From: Reyranella sp.
GTDB taxonomy: Bacteria; Pseudomonadota; Alphaproteobacteria; Reyranellales; Reyranellaceae
DNA length: 64,000 nucleotides
Reading direction: 5' to 3'
Assembly (NCBI RefSeq): GCF_004297265.1
Contig: NZ_SCUT01000056.1
Location: forward strand, 118,096 to 182,095
The translations under genes were made by a program, and so were the position numbers. The notes beneath the pieces were generated by a model. That model worked only from the letters and a program-made list of their open reading frames with translations. It was not told where the DNA came from and did not search any database. Of this stretch, positions 26,103 through 34,131 are shown one piece after another (position 1 is the first letter of the stretch; each line of letters opens with the position of its first letter).

Positions 26103-26119
26103 TTGCGACTAATTATCAA
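26103..26119. promoter_or_regulatory. Fur-like box between tonB and the DUF2846 lipoprotein
   Basis: TTGCGACTAATTATCAA differs from the fecI-B box at one base. It lies 60 bases before the tonB start (minus strand) and 94 bases before the lipoprotein GTG (plus strand), so it could control either or both. Confidence 0.65.
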
Positions 26120-26213
26120 TTGCCTTTTTGCAGCCACGCGCGGAGAGCGATCCGACCGCAACGATGGCGGTTCGCCACGCGTTTCGTCGGTCCAAGTTCC
26201 CCGGGAGGAAGAC

Positions 26214-26684
26214 GTGCGCGCTTTGGGTTGCCTGCTGACCGCCTCGATCCTGCTCGCCGGATGCGCCTCCGTCCCCATGGCCGGTCCCGCGGCGGACGCC
26301 GAGGGCAAGCGCTTCGATCCGCCGCCGCCGGGTCAGGCCGTCCTCTATCTCTACCGAAGCTCCTTGCTGGGATCCGAGGTCGCCTTTTCGCTGGCCGACA
26401 ACCAGCAGCCGATCGGGTCTCTGGCCGACAAGACCTGGATTCGGCTGGAGGTCGCGCCGGGGCAGCACGTGATCACCTGTAGCGCACCCAGCTACGCACC
26501 ACTCACGCAGACGCCGGCCCAGGCGGCCATCGTAGATCTCGCACCGGGCGAAACGCGCTTCCTCGAAGTCGACGTGTGGCCCGGACTGCCGCTGAACCCG
26601 CGCTGCAAGGCGACCGAGGTATCGGCGGACCAGGGCCGCGCCGGCGTGACCGGTGGCAATCGCGCAATCGCATCGGGCAGCTAG
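26214..26684 (+). CDS. DUF2846-type lipoprotein
   Basis: The 156-residue protein has a signal peptide and lipobox L-L-A-G-C-A-S, then a domain with V-L-Y-L-Y-R-S-S, P-I-G-S-L-A-D-K-T-W-I-R-L-E-V-A-P-G-Q-H and L-A-P-G-E-T-R-F-L-E-V, the DUF2846 pattern. The function is unknown; proteins of this type sit in the envelope. GTG 26214 follows GGAGGA at good spacing; the frame is open further upstream, through the Fur-like box, but that part has no protein-like character. It overlaps the convergent rutD stop by four bases. Confidence 0.8.
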   Translation: MRALGCLLTASILLAGCASVPMAGPAADAEGKRFDPPPPGQAVLYLYRSSLLGSEVAFSLADNQQPIGSLADKTWIRLEVAPGQHVITCSAPSYAPLTQTPAQAAIVDLAPGETRFLEVDVWPGLPLNPRCKATEVSADQGRAGVTGGNRAIASGS

Positions 26685-27472
26685 GTCGATCCGAACCGTC
26701 GGTCGAGAAATCCCAGCAACAGAGCATTGAAGGCCTCGGGCTCCGTGACGTTGAGCCCATGGCCGCCATAGGGCACGACGTCGAGGGTGGCGTCGGCCAG
26801 CTGCACCGCCAGCGTCTCGGACTGGCTGCAGGGCACCAGCACGTCGTCGCGCGCCGCCGACAGGAGAACGGGCAGGCGCAGGGCGTGGAGATGCGGCGTC
26901 GCGTCGAAGCGCAACAGCGCCTCGATGCGGCGCAGCAGGTTGTTGCTGCCCTGGAAGCCCGACAACGCGTGCGCGTCCTCCGCCACCATGCGCTCGGCGT
27001 TCGCGGCCAGCCAGGTCGCGGGATAGAGGAAGATCGGTTGGGCGCGGACATAGGCTTCGACCCCGGCGCCTTTCAGCAGCGCGACACGGATCTCGAAGCA
27101 GCGCCGCGTATGGGCATCGGCCGCGGCCCATCCATTCACGACGGTGAGCGAGCGAACGCGATCGGGATGGCGCAGCGCGAGGTCGATGCCGGCGAGGCCG
27201 CCCAGCGCGTGACCGACGAAGTGACAAGTCTTCGTCGATGTCGCATCGAGAATCTCAAGGACCTCATCGGCCATATCGGAGATGGCATAATTCGCCGGAA
27301 GCTGCGGCGCGCGGGCGCGGCCGGTGCCGCGCTGATCGTAGGTGATGACGCGATAGCGCGCGCCGAGGGCGGCGAGCTGGGGCGCCCAGTAACCGGCCGC
27401 ACCGCCAAGGCCCGCCGAAAGCAGCACGGTCGCGGCGTCCGGCCGCTCGCAGGCGTGAACGTCGAAAGTCAC
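26681..27472 (-). CDS. rutD: Pyrimidine utilization protein D (alpha/beta hydrolase fold)
   Basis: The 263-residue protein is very close to RutD: V-G-H-A-L-G-G-L-A-G-I-D-L-A-L, then V-N-G-W, H-T-R-R-C-F, A-Q-P-I-F-L-Y-P-A and F-Q-G-S-N-N-L-L-R-R. Alanine replaces the hydrolase serine in the nucleophile elbow, which is a family feature rather than damage. It is thought to help clear aminoacrylate in uracil breakdown. The GTG overlaps the rutC stop (GTGA). Confidence 0.92.
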   Translation of the reverse strand: MTFDVHACERPDAATVLLSAGLGGAAGYWAPQLAALGARYRVITYDQRGTGRARAPQLPANYAISDMADEVLEILDATSTKTCHFVGHALGGLAGIDLALRHPDRVRSLTVVNGWAAADAHTRRCFEIRVALLKGAGVEAYVRAQPIFLYPATWLAANAERMVAEDAHALSGFQGSNNLLRRIEALLRFDATPHLHALRLPVLLSAARDDVLVPCSQSETLAVQLADATLDVVPYGGHGLNVTEPEAFNALLLGFLDRRFGST

Positions 27473-27858
27473 GTCCTGCCGATATGCGCGACGGTCGCGA
27501 TCTCGATCAGTGCGTCCTTCTTCACCAGGCCGCACTGGATGCAGTACCGCGCCGGCTTGTCGCCCGGGAAATACTGCGCATAGACGGCGTTGATCGCGGC
27601 GTAATGCGCCCAGTCGGTGAGGAAGATCGAGTTGAAAGTGACGTCGGCCATCGCGCCGCCGGCGGCTTCGATCACCGACTGGATGGTCTTCAGCACGTGA
27701 TGCGTCTGCGCCGTCGGATCGCCGACATGCACCACGTTGGTCTCGGCATCGAGCGGCAGGGTGCCGGAAACGTAGACGATGCCGTCGGCCACGACGCCGG
27801 GCGAATAGGGTGCCAGCGTCTTGCCGGTGCCGGGCGGGATCACGGGCTTCATGGGCAT
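27469..27858 (-). CDS. rutC: Aminoacrylate peracid reductase-like RutC (RidA family)
   Basis: The 129-residue RidA-fold protein matches RutC along its length: D-G-I-V-Y-V-S-G-T-L, H-V-L-K-T-I, M-A-D-V-T-F-N-S-I-F-L-T-D-W, Y-F-P-G-D-K-P-A-R-Y-C-I-Q-C-G-L-V-K and I-E-I-A-T-V-A-H-I. It acts on the 3-aminoacrylate formed by RutB in the Rut pyrimidine pathway. It starts five bases after the rutB stop and overlaps rutD. Confidence 0.95.
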   Translation of the reverse strand: MPMKPVIPPGTGKTLAPYSPGVVADGIVYVSGTLPLDAETNVVHVGDPTAQTHHVLKTIQSVIEAAGGAMADVTFNSIFLTDWAHYAAINAVYAQYFPGDKPARYCIQCGLVKKDALIEIATVAHIGRT

Positions 27859-27863
27859 CGGTC

Positions 27864-28607
27864 TTATCCTTCCGTCTTGAGGGCAGGGTGGACGTTGGCC
27901 TGCAGGGCCGTGCGAAACGCATCGACGGACGACACCCAGCCGAAGAAGCTCTCGATGTTGAACAGTGACGCCTTCTGGATGTAGTCGGGCCCGGCGTGAT
28001 GCGTCGCGTCATGCAGGACGATGCCGAAATATTCGAGGAAGAAGCCGTCGCGCAGGGTCGACTCGACGCAGACGTTGGTGGCGACGCCGGTGAAGACCAG
28101 AGAACGGATGCCGCGGGCGCGCAGCATGCTGTCGAGGTTGGTGTTGTAGAAGGCGCTGTAGCGCGGCTTGGAGATGACGATGTCGCCCTTCTGCGGCGGC
28201 AACGCCTCGACCAGCTCGTAGTCCCAGCCGCCCTTGGCCAGCAGCTTGCCGTACAGCTCCGGCCTGGCGCGCATCGTCTTCATCGCGTTCGACTTGTGCC
28301 AGTTGGGCGAACCCGGGCCGCCTGCTTCGACATAGTCGGGATCCCAGCCGTTCTGGAAATAGATCACCGGGATGCCGGCGGCGCGCGCCGCCGCGGCGGC
28401 CTCGCGGATCTTCTCGATGGCGGGCGCGGCGCCGGAGATGTCGAAGCCCGCGAGGTCGAGATAGCCACCGGGCGAGGCATAGGCGTTCTGCATGTCGACG
28501 ATGATCAGCGCCGTTTCCGACGGCTTGATCAGCATCGGCTCCGGCCGCGCCTCGAGCAGGCGCGCGTCGGGGTCTTCGGGTGAGAAATAACTGACGGGCT
28601 TTGCCAT
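27864..28607 (-). CDS. rutB: Ureidoacrylate amidohydrolase RutB (isochorismatase-like)
   Basis: The 247-residue cysteine hydrolase has the triad context: D in L-I-I-V-D-M-Q-N-A-Y, K in I-S-K-P-R-Y-S-A-F-Y-N-T, and C in G-V-A-T-N-V-C-V-E-S-T-L-R-D-G. It hydrolyses (peroxy)ureidoacrylate to aminoacrylate and carbamate. ATG 28607 follows GGGAGAC; the open frame continues upstream without family sequence. rutA, rutF and rutG are not adjacent: the next gene upstream is parB, 260 bases away. Confidence 0.93.
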   Translation of the reverse strand: MAKPVSYFSPEDPDARLLEARPEPMLIKPSETALIIVDMQNAYASPGGYLDLAGFDISGAAPAIEKIREAAAAARAAGIPVIYFQNGWDPDYVEAGGPGSPNWHKSNAMKTMRARPELYGKLLAKGGWDYELVEALPPQKGDIVISKPRYSAFYNTNLDSMLRARGIRSLVFTGVATNVCVESTLRDGFFLEYFGIVLHDATHHAGPDYIQKASLFNIESFFGWVSSVDAFRTALQANVHPALKTEG

Positions 28608-28726
28608 GCTCCAAGTCTCCCGGTGCCGTTGGGCCGCTCCGGGAGACGCCAGCAAGAACCTGACCAGATCGACGGTCTTGGGTCTTTCCGCCTGGGATGG
28701 AATCATATCGAATCACCCAAAAAAAA

Positions 28727-28840
28727 CACCTCACCCTGAGGAGCGCTCCGCAGGAGCGCGTCTCGAAGGGTGCGAACGAGCACCCCGTCTGTTGCCCATC
28801 CTTCGAGACGGCCGCGGTGCGGCCTCCTCAGGACGAGGTG
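28727..28840. repeat. Palindromic element with cruciform architecture (CTGAGGAG type)
   Basis: The outer arms CACCTCACCCTGAGGAG (28727-28743) and CTCCTCAGGACGAGGTG (28824-28840) pair with two mismatches. Hairpins lie inside each side (28743-28759 and 28810-28824). An inner stem pairs 28760-28772 with 28797-28809 with one mismatch. The element lies between the 3' end of parB and the 5' end of rutB. I recall similar CTGAGGAG/TCTCGAAGG repeats as widespread in Rhizobiales-type genomes; copy number here is unknown. Confidence 0.8.
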
Positions 28841-28867
28841 GTGTGGTGAACTTGAAGCGTAAAGACG

Positions 28868-29860
28868 CTAACGCCGCGTGAGTTTGTCGACGACCGTGTC
28901 GAGCTGGTCGAAGTCGCGGATTTCCAGCGTTAGGACGCTCTGCTCGCCGAGCCCGCGCAAGGTGAGGTCGACCTTGAGCCCGAGCGCCTCCTCGAGGCGC
29001 TTCTCGAGCGCCCGCGTGTCGGCGCTCTTCGGTGTGCCGCCGCTGCCGGCTCCGCCCTTGACCCTGGCGCCGCCGGCCGCCTTGGACGGCTTCTTGGTAT
29101 CGCCGGCGAGGCGTTCGAGATCGCGCACCGTCAGCTTCTCGGAGACGGCGCGTTTCGCCATCGCCAGCGGGTCCGGTACACCGATCAGTGTACGCGCCTG
29201 CCCGGCAGAGAGCTCGCCCTCGCGGACCATTTCCTGCACCGGCGGCGGCAGGTCGAGCAGGCGGATCGTGTTGGCGACATGCGGGCGGCTGCGGCCCATC
29301 ATGCGCGCGATCTCTTCCTGGGTGTGGCTGTAGTCCTCGATCAGGCGCTTGTAGCCCTGCGCCTCGTCGATCGGCGTGAGATCGGAGCGCTGCAGGTTCT
29401 CGACGAGGCCGATCTGCAGGGCATCCTGGTCGTCGATCGTGCGGATGACGACCGGCACGTCGTGCAGCTGGGCCCTCTGGGCGGCCCGCCACCGCCGTTC
29501 GCCGGCGATGATCTCGTAGCTGTCGGCCGCGTCCCGAAGGGGACGCACAAGGATGGGTTGCAGAAGCCCATATTCCTTGACCGATTCGACCAGCATCTCG
29601 ATGCCCTCGAAGCTGGTGCGCGGCTGCATCTTGCCGGGCTTGAGCTGGCCGATCGGCAGGGTGAGCGGCGGCAGCTTGCCGGGCGACGGGCGCGCGGGTT
29701 CAGCCTCGGCCGGCGCGGCTTGCGCAGCGGCTGGAGCGGGAACGGATGGGGGCGGCGCCACGGCAGGAGCGGCAGGCGCCACGGCAGAGGCGACTTCGTC
29801 GTCACCGAGCAGGGCGGAGAGACCGCGGCCGAGACCGCGCGGCTTGGGTGCTTGGCTCAT
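28868..29860 (-). CDS. parB: Chromosome partitioning protein ParB
   Basis: The 330-residue protein begins with the ParA-interacting R-G-L-G-R-G-L-S-A-L-L-G, followed by an Ala/Pro-rich linker. The CTP-binding ParB/Srx domain follows (G-E-R-R-W-R-A and E-N-L-Q-R-S-D-L). Then come a helix-turn-helix that reads parS (Y-S-H-T-Q-E-E-I-A-R-M-M-G-R-S-R) and a C-terminal dimerisation domain. It loads and slides on DNA at parS to move replicated origins. The ATG overlaps the parA stop (ATGA). Two parS sites lie about 2 kb away in rsmG and mnmG. Confidence 0.96.
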   Translation of the reverse strand: MSQAPKPRGLGRGLSALLGDDEVASAVAPAAPAVAPPPSVPAPAAAQAAPAEAEPARPSPGKLPPLTLPIGQLKPGKMQPRTSFEGIEMLVESVKEYGLLQPILVRPLRDAADSYEIIAGERRWRAAQRAQLHDVPVVIRTIDDQDALQIGLVENLQRSDLTPIDEAQGYKRLIEDYSHTQEEIARMMGRSRPHVANTIRLLDLPPPVQEMVREGELSAGQARTLIGVPDPLAMAKRAVSEKLTVRDLERLAGDTKKPSKAAGGARVKGGAGSGGTPKSADTRALEKRLEEALGLKVDLTLRGLGEQSVLTLEIRDFDQLDTVVDKLTRR

Positions 29861-30696
29861 GGGACATTTGCCTGTTCTGCGGCGAGACGCCGGCGGCGGA
29901 TGAATTCGCTCGCCAGCAGGATGTAGGCCTGCGATCCGGCGCAGGCATTGTCGTAGATCAGCACGGGCATGCCGTGCGAGGGCGCCTCGGCGATGCGGAC
30001 GTTGCGCGGGATGGTCGTGCCGAAGACCATCTCGCCGTAATGCGCACGCACGTCTGCCACGACTTGTTGGCTGAGCGTCATGCGGCGGTCGACCATGGTC
30101 AGGACGACCCCGAAGATGTGCAACCTGGGATTGAGTCTCTTCCGAACCCTGTCGATCGTGTTGCCGAGCGCTCCGATTCCCTCGAGCGCCAGGAACTCCG
30201 CCTGCAGCGGCACCAGCACCGCGTCGACCGCGACGAGGGCATTCAGGGTGACGAGGCCCAGCGAGGGCGGGCAGTCGATCAGGACGATCGTCCAGCGCTG
30301 GCGCGCGTCGTTGCCGGGCGCGGCCAGCGCATCGGCCAGCCTGTGCTCGCGACGCTCGAGGTCGATCAGCTCGATCTCGGCACCGGCGAGTTGGCCGGCC
30401 GCCGGCATGATGTCCAGACCGGGGATCTGGGTCGCCCGAACGGAGGCGTCCAGCGGGTTGAGACCCAGCAAGAATTCATAAGAACCGGGTGAGCGGTCAC
30501 TTCTCCCTACACCCAGACCTGTCGACGCATTCCCTTGAGGGTCCAAGTCTATCAAAAGGACCTTCTCGCCAACGGCGGCCAGGGCCGTGGCGAGGTTAAT
30601 TGCCGTCGTCGTCTTACCGACGCCGCCCTTCTGGTTGGCGATCGCGAAGATCTGCGGCGGCGGTGTAGGGGCCGATTCTGAGGAGGACGGCGTCAC
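29857..30696 (-). CDS. parA: Chromosome partitioning ATPase ParA
   Basis: The 279-residue P-loop ATPase has the deviant Walker A motif K-G-G-V-G-K-T-T near residue 23, then L-L-I-D-L-D-P-Q-G-N-A-S-T-G-L and I-V-L-I-D-C-P-P-S-L-G. It binds DNA nonspecifically with ATP and is released by ParB. The GTG at 30696 is the only convincing start before Walker A, which puts the first 28 codons inside the end of rsmG. Confidence 0.95.
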   Translation of the reverse strand: MTPSSSESAPTPPPQIFAIANQKGGVGKTTTAINLATALAAVGEKVLLIDLDPQGNASTGLGVGRSDRSPGSYEFLLGLNPLDASVRATQIPGLDIMPAAGQLAGAEIELIDLERREHRLADALAAPGNDARQRWTIVLIDCPPSLGLVTLNALVAVDAVLVPLQAEFLALEGIGALGNTIDRVRKRLNPRLHIFGVVLTMVDRRMTLSQQVVADVRAHYGEMVFGTTIPRNVRIAEAPSHGMPVLIYDNACAGSQAYILLASEFIRRRRLAAEQANVP

Positions 30697-31276
30697 GGTC
30701 GGTTACGCTCGCAAATGCTTCCGGGGAAAAGTCCCATTTCTTCTTGGCCTCGTCCACCTCGGCCTGCCAGCCCTTCCCCTTGTGGAAAAGGCAAATAGCG
30801 GTATCCTTCCTGTGGCGGTCGGACCATTCCAGCAACTGCGCCAGCGGTGCCAGCGCCCTGGCCGTCACCACCTCGGCATTGGCCGGCGGCGCCACCTCGA
30901 TCCGCTTGATGACCAGCTTTGGCGGGTTCGCCAACCCCATCTTGCGGCTCGCCTCGCCCAGGAAGGCCGCTTTCCGGGCGTCTGATTCGATCATGGTGAT
31001 CTCCAGATCGGGCCTCATCGCCGCGATCACCAGACCCGGAAAACCGCCGCCGCTCCCCAGGTCGGCGAGGGTTTTGGCCTCCGCTGGGATCAGGGAAACG
31101 ACTTGGGCCGAATCGACTACGTGCCGCTTCCACACCCCATCCAGGGTGTTCCGGCCGACCAGATTGATGGCCTTCTGCCAGCGCTCCAGGGTTTCGACGA
31201 GAACTTCGAGACGCTGTCGTGTTTCACGTGAAACATCGCGGAGGGGATCCATCCTAGGCGGCTCGGCGGCGGACAT
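30614..31276 (-). CDS. rsmG: 16S rRNA (guanine-N7) methyltransferase RsmG
   Basis: The 220-residue SAM methyltransferase modifies G527 of 16S rRNA. The motif L-A-D-L-G-S-G-G-G-F-P-G-L binds SAM, and R-H-V-V-D-S and V-T-A-R-A-L-A-P-L are family sequence. The last 27 codons overlap parA by 83 bases, longer than usual for the family. Two starts are possible: ATG 31276, overlapping the mnmG end, or ATG 31252, one base after the mnmG stop. A parS site encodes D-V-S-R-E-T near the N-terminus. Confidence 0.93.
   Translation of the reverse strand: MSAAEPPRMDPLRDVSRETRQRLEVLVETLERWQKAINLVGRNTLDGVWKRHVVDSAQVVSLIPAEAKTLADLGSGGGFPGLVIAAMRPDLEITMIESDARKAAFLGEASRKMGLANPPKLVIKRIEVAPPANAEVVTARALAPLAQLLEWSDRHRKDTAICLFHKGKGWQAEVDEAKKKWDFSPEAFASVTDRDAVLLRIGPYTAAADLRDRQPEGRRR
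31220..31235. promoter_or_regulatory. parS centromere site inside rsmG
   Basis: TGTTTCACGTGAAACA is a perfect 16-bp match to the bacterial parS consensus bound by ParB. It lies in the 5' part of the rsmG coding sequence. Confidence 0.95.
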
Positions 31277-33113
31277 GCTTCAGGAGAGCAACCAGGGCGG
31301 CCGGCGTGACCCCTGAAATCCGGGCCGCCTGACCGAGGGTGGCCGGCCGGTTGGCCTCCAGCTTCTGCCGGACCTCGGTGGAGAGACTGCCGATCGCGCC
31401 GTAGTCGAGGTCGGCCGGGAGGGCCAAGGCCTCGTCGCGCCGATAGGCGGCGATGTCACCACGCTGCCGGGAGAGGTATCCTTCGTAACGGGAGTCGATG
31501 GTGAGCTGCTCGGCAACCTCCGCCGATACCGCTCCGAGTTCCGGCCACAGGCCGACGAGCCGCAACCAGTCGATTTCCGGATAGGCCAGAAGATCCAAGG
31601 CCGAGCGGGCGACGCCATCCTGGTTGATGGCAATGCCGCGCTTGGCCAGGGCGGAGGGGCTGATCTTCAGGCCGGCGGCGAGGGTGCGGGCCGCTTCCAT
31701 CGCCTGATGTTTCACGTGAAACATCGCCGCTCGCTCCCGGCCGACGCACCCGATCTCCAGACCTCGCGGGGTCAGGCGCTGGTCGGCGTTGTCAGCGCGG
31801 AGCCAGAGGCGATACTCCGCGCGCGAGGTGAACATCCGGTAGGGCTCGGTCACGCCGAGCGACACCAAGTCGTCGATCAGAACCCCGAGATAGCCGTCGG
31901 CCCGGTCGACGATGAAAGGCTTTGCCAGCACCGCATTCAGACCGGCGATCAGACCCTGGGCGGCTGCTTCCTCGTAACCGGTGGTACCGTTGATCTGGCC
32001 CGCCATGTAGAGGCCCGGAACCCGGCGGGCTTCCAGGGTCGCGTGCAATTCGCGCGGATCGATATGGTCGTACTCGATGGCGTAGCCCGGCCGCAGCATC
32101 TCGGTCCGCTCCAGGCCCGGAATGGTCTGCAGCATGGCAAGCTGGACGTCCTTCGGCAGCGAGGTCGAGATGCCGTTGGGATAGACGGTGAAATCGTCCA
32201 GCCCTTCGGGCTCCAGGAAGATCTGATGCCGGTCGCGTTGGCCGAACCGCACGACCTTGTCCTCGATCGAGGGGCAGTAGCGCGGCCCGACACTCTCGAT
32301 CTGGCCGGAATACATCGGTGCCCGGTGGAGGTTGGCGCGGATGATCTCGTGCGTCGCGGCGGTGGTCGTCGTGATGTGACAGGGCACCTGCGGCGTCACG
32401 ATCCGATCGGTCAGGTACGAAAACGGCCGGGGTGGATCGTCGCCGTCCTGCTGCTCGAGCGCGCCATAGTTGATCGTGCGACCGTCCAGCCGGGCCGGTG
32501 TCCCGGTCTTCAGTCGTCCGAGCTTGAATCCGAGACGATGCAAGGTCTGCGCAAGGGCCGTGGACGGCTGCTCGACACCGTCGCCCCGCACGCGGCCTGC
32601 CGGGATCTTGGTCTCGCCCATATGAATGAGGCCGCGCAGGAAGGTGCCCGTCGTCAGGATCACGCGCCCGGCGCCGATCTCGAGCCCTGACTCGGTGACC
32701 ACACCAGAACACGCACCGCGTGTATCCAGAATGATATCCGCAACCGCATCGGCACGGATCTCCAGATTCGCCTGTTCCGCCAGCAAGGCCTGGATGGCCT
32801 GCCTGTACAGCTTGCGATCGGCCTGGGCGCGCGGCCCGCGCACCGCCGGCCCCTTGGAGAGATTGAGCGTCCGGAACTGGATTCCGCCGCGATCGATCGC
32901 CCGGCCCATGATTCCGTCCAGCGCGTCGACTTCGCGAACCAGATGTCCCTTGCCGAGACCGCCGATCGCCGGATTGCACGACATCTCGCCGATGGTTTCG
33001 ACGCGATGGGTGAGAAGCAGGGTGCGTGCACCAAGGCGCGCCGACGCCGCCGCGGCTTCGCAACCGGCATGGCCGCCGCCCACCACGATCACGTCATATG
33101 AAAAGGCGCGCAT
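31254..33113 (-). CDS. mnmG: tRNA uridine 5-carboxymethylaminomethyl modification enzyme MnmG
   Basis: The 619-residue FAD protein has the dinucleotide-binding motif V-G-G-G-H-A-G-C-E-A-A at its start and the family segments C-N-P-A-I-G-G-L-G-K-G-H and G-Q-I-N-G-T-T-G-Y-E-E-A-A-A-Q-G. With MnmE it installs the cmnm5 group at U34 of several tRNAs. A parS site encodes M-F-H-V-K-H inside the gene. Its partner mnmE lies about 10 kb upstream rather than next to it. Confidence 0.97.
   Translation of the reverse strand: MRAFSYDVIVVGGGHAGCEAAAASARLGARTLLLTHRVETIGEMSCNPAIGGLGKGHLVREVDALDGIMGRAIDRGGIQFRTLNLSKGPAVRGPRAQADRKLYRQAIQALLAEQANLEIRADAVADIILDTRGACSGVVTESGLEIGAGRVILTTGTFLRGLIHMGETKIPAGRVRGDGVEQPSTALAQTLHRLGFKLGRLKTGTPARLDGRTINYGALEQQDGDDPPRPFSYLTDRIVTPQVPCHITTTTAATHEIIRANLHRAPMYSGQIESVGPRYCPSIEDKVVRFGQRDRHQIFLEPEGLDDFTVYPNGISTSLPKDVQLAMLQTIPGLERTEMLRPGYAIEYDHIDPRELHATLEARRVPGLYMAGQINGTTGYEEAAAQGLIAGLNAVLAKPFIVDRADGYLGVLIDDLVSLGVTEPYRMFTSRAEYRLWLRADNADQRLTPRGLEIGCVGRERAAMFHVKHQAMEAARTLAAGLKISPSALAKRGIAINQDGVARSALDLLAYPEIDWLRLVGLWPELGAVSAEVAEQLTIDSRYEGYLSRQRGDIAAYRRDEALALPADLDYGAIGSLSTEVRQKLEANRPATLGQAARISGVTPAALVALLKHVRRRAA
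31708..31723. promoter_or_regulatory. parS centromere site inside mnmG
   Basis: A second perfect TGTTTCACGTGAAACA, 488 bases from the first, within the mnmG coding sequence. Confidence 0.95.
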
Positions 33114-33135
33114 GTCGCGCCATTTACGCCTCCGG

Positions 33136-33762
33136 TCAGCCCCGGTCCAGATGGTCGAGATGGCTCGTGTCGTTGATGAACCCCACCCTCACGTCGCCAT
33201 CCGCCAGGATCTCGACCTCGTTCAACGCGCACGGATCCTGCGCCAGCTTCCAATAGGCCGAGAGCGGCTGGTCGAGGAGCTGCAGCAACAGCGCCCGGTT
33301 CACGCTGTCATGGCCGACCAGCACGACGGTCTCGCCGGCGTGCCGATCCAGCACCAAACGCAGGGCATTCGACGTGCGCGCGACCACGTCCTGGAGGGAT
33401 TCGCCTCCAGGAAAGCGCACGAGATGCGGAGCCCGCCGCCACAGGCGATAGGCCTCCGGCGATTCCTTCTCGATCTCGTCGTGGGTGCGCATCTGCCACG
33501 CGCCGTAATCGATATCGCCCATGCCCTCATGGATGGACGCGGGAATGCCGCAGACTTCCGCAACCCGGCCTCCCGTCACGACGCACCGCTGCAGCGAACT
33601 CGTATAGACGGCAACCGGTTTCCAACGGGCGACAACGCGGACGGCCAGTGCTTCGGCCTGCGCCACCCCCCTGTCGGTCAGCGGAAGTTCGGCCCGACCT
33701 CGGAAGCGGGCGGGGTGGATGCCATCGACGTGTCCGTGACGGGTCAGCAGGATTCTGGTCAT
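33136..33762 (-). CDS. Histidine phosphatase family protein (CobC/phosphoglycerate mutase-like)
   Basis: The 208-residue protein has the phosphoacceptor motif L-L-T-R-H-G-H near its start, a second catalytic region with H-E-G-M-G-D-I-D-Y-G-A-W, and V-L-V-G-H-D-S-V-N-R near residue 150. Substrates of this family range from sugar phosphates to alpha-ribazole phosphate. Because it is divergent from a cobalamin-riboswitch operon, a role as alpha-ribazole phosphatase is plausible but not shown. ATG 33762 gives the normal length; the open frame upstream crosses the riboswitch. Confidence 0.8.
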   Translation of the reverse strand: MTRILLTRHGHVDGIHPARFRGRAELPLTDRGVAQAEALAVRVVARWKPVAVYTSSLQRCVVTGGRVAEVCGIPASIHEGMGDIDYGAWQMRTHDEIEKESPEAYRLWRRAPHLVRFPGGESLQDVVARTSNALRLVLDRHAGETVVLVGHDSVNRALLLQLLDQPLSAYWKLAQDPCALNEVEILADGDVRVGFINDTSHLDHLDRG

Positions 33763-33865
33763 TCCCAAGTGTAGCCTGCGAGCCACACGACGCACCTCTC
33801 GCATTGGGTCTGCTCCCGAATCTTGACGGAGGCAGCAGACGTGTCTTAACGATTGCCCATCGACG

Positions 33866-34040
33866 GTCCTCCTTAACCGGAGGCTAACAGGGAATGCCGT
33901 GATGCTCCTTTGGGGGCTAATCGGCAGCTGTACCCGCAGCTGTAAGCGGCGAGCGACTGCCCCAGCGTCACTGGACCAATTTGGTCTGGGAAGACGGGCA
34001 GGAGCTGCGACCCGCGAGCCAGAAGACCTGCCGGCGATAG
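33866..34040 (+). ncRNA. Cobalamin riboswitch
   Basis: The leader contains the B12-box sequence GAGCCAGAAGACCTGCC at 34016-34032. Upstream are the usual conserved pieces: a stem CCTCCTTAACCGGAGG near 33868, ACAGGGAA near 33887, the CAGCTGTACCCGCAGCTGTAAGCGG arrangement near 33924-33949, and TCACTGG near 33967. It ends about 90 bases before the receptor ATG. High adenosylcobalamin should shut off the downstream uptake operon. The 5' boundary is approximate. Confidence 0.9.
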
Positions 34041-34131
34041 CGTCGCTCTTCCGATGGACGGGACAATCCAACGGGACGGTCAACCGAGCGGTGACGCGCC
34101 TTGTGCGTGTTCTGTCTTGGGAGATCCGTCG

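Noticed and set aside
26681..28012. A 443-codon frame joining rutD to upstream sequence
   Set aside because: Only the last 263 codons match RutD. The N-terminal part reads rutC and rutB out of frame, so it is not a fusion.
34054..34131. An upstream ATG that would extend the B12 receptor by 26 residues
   Set aside because: The signal peptide and a good ribosome site belong to ATG 34132; the earlier ATG lies just after the riboswitch and adds no family sequence.
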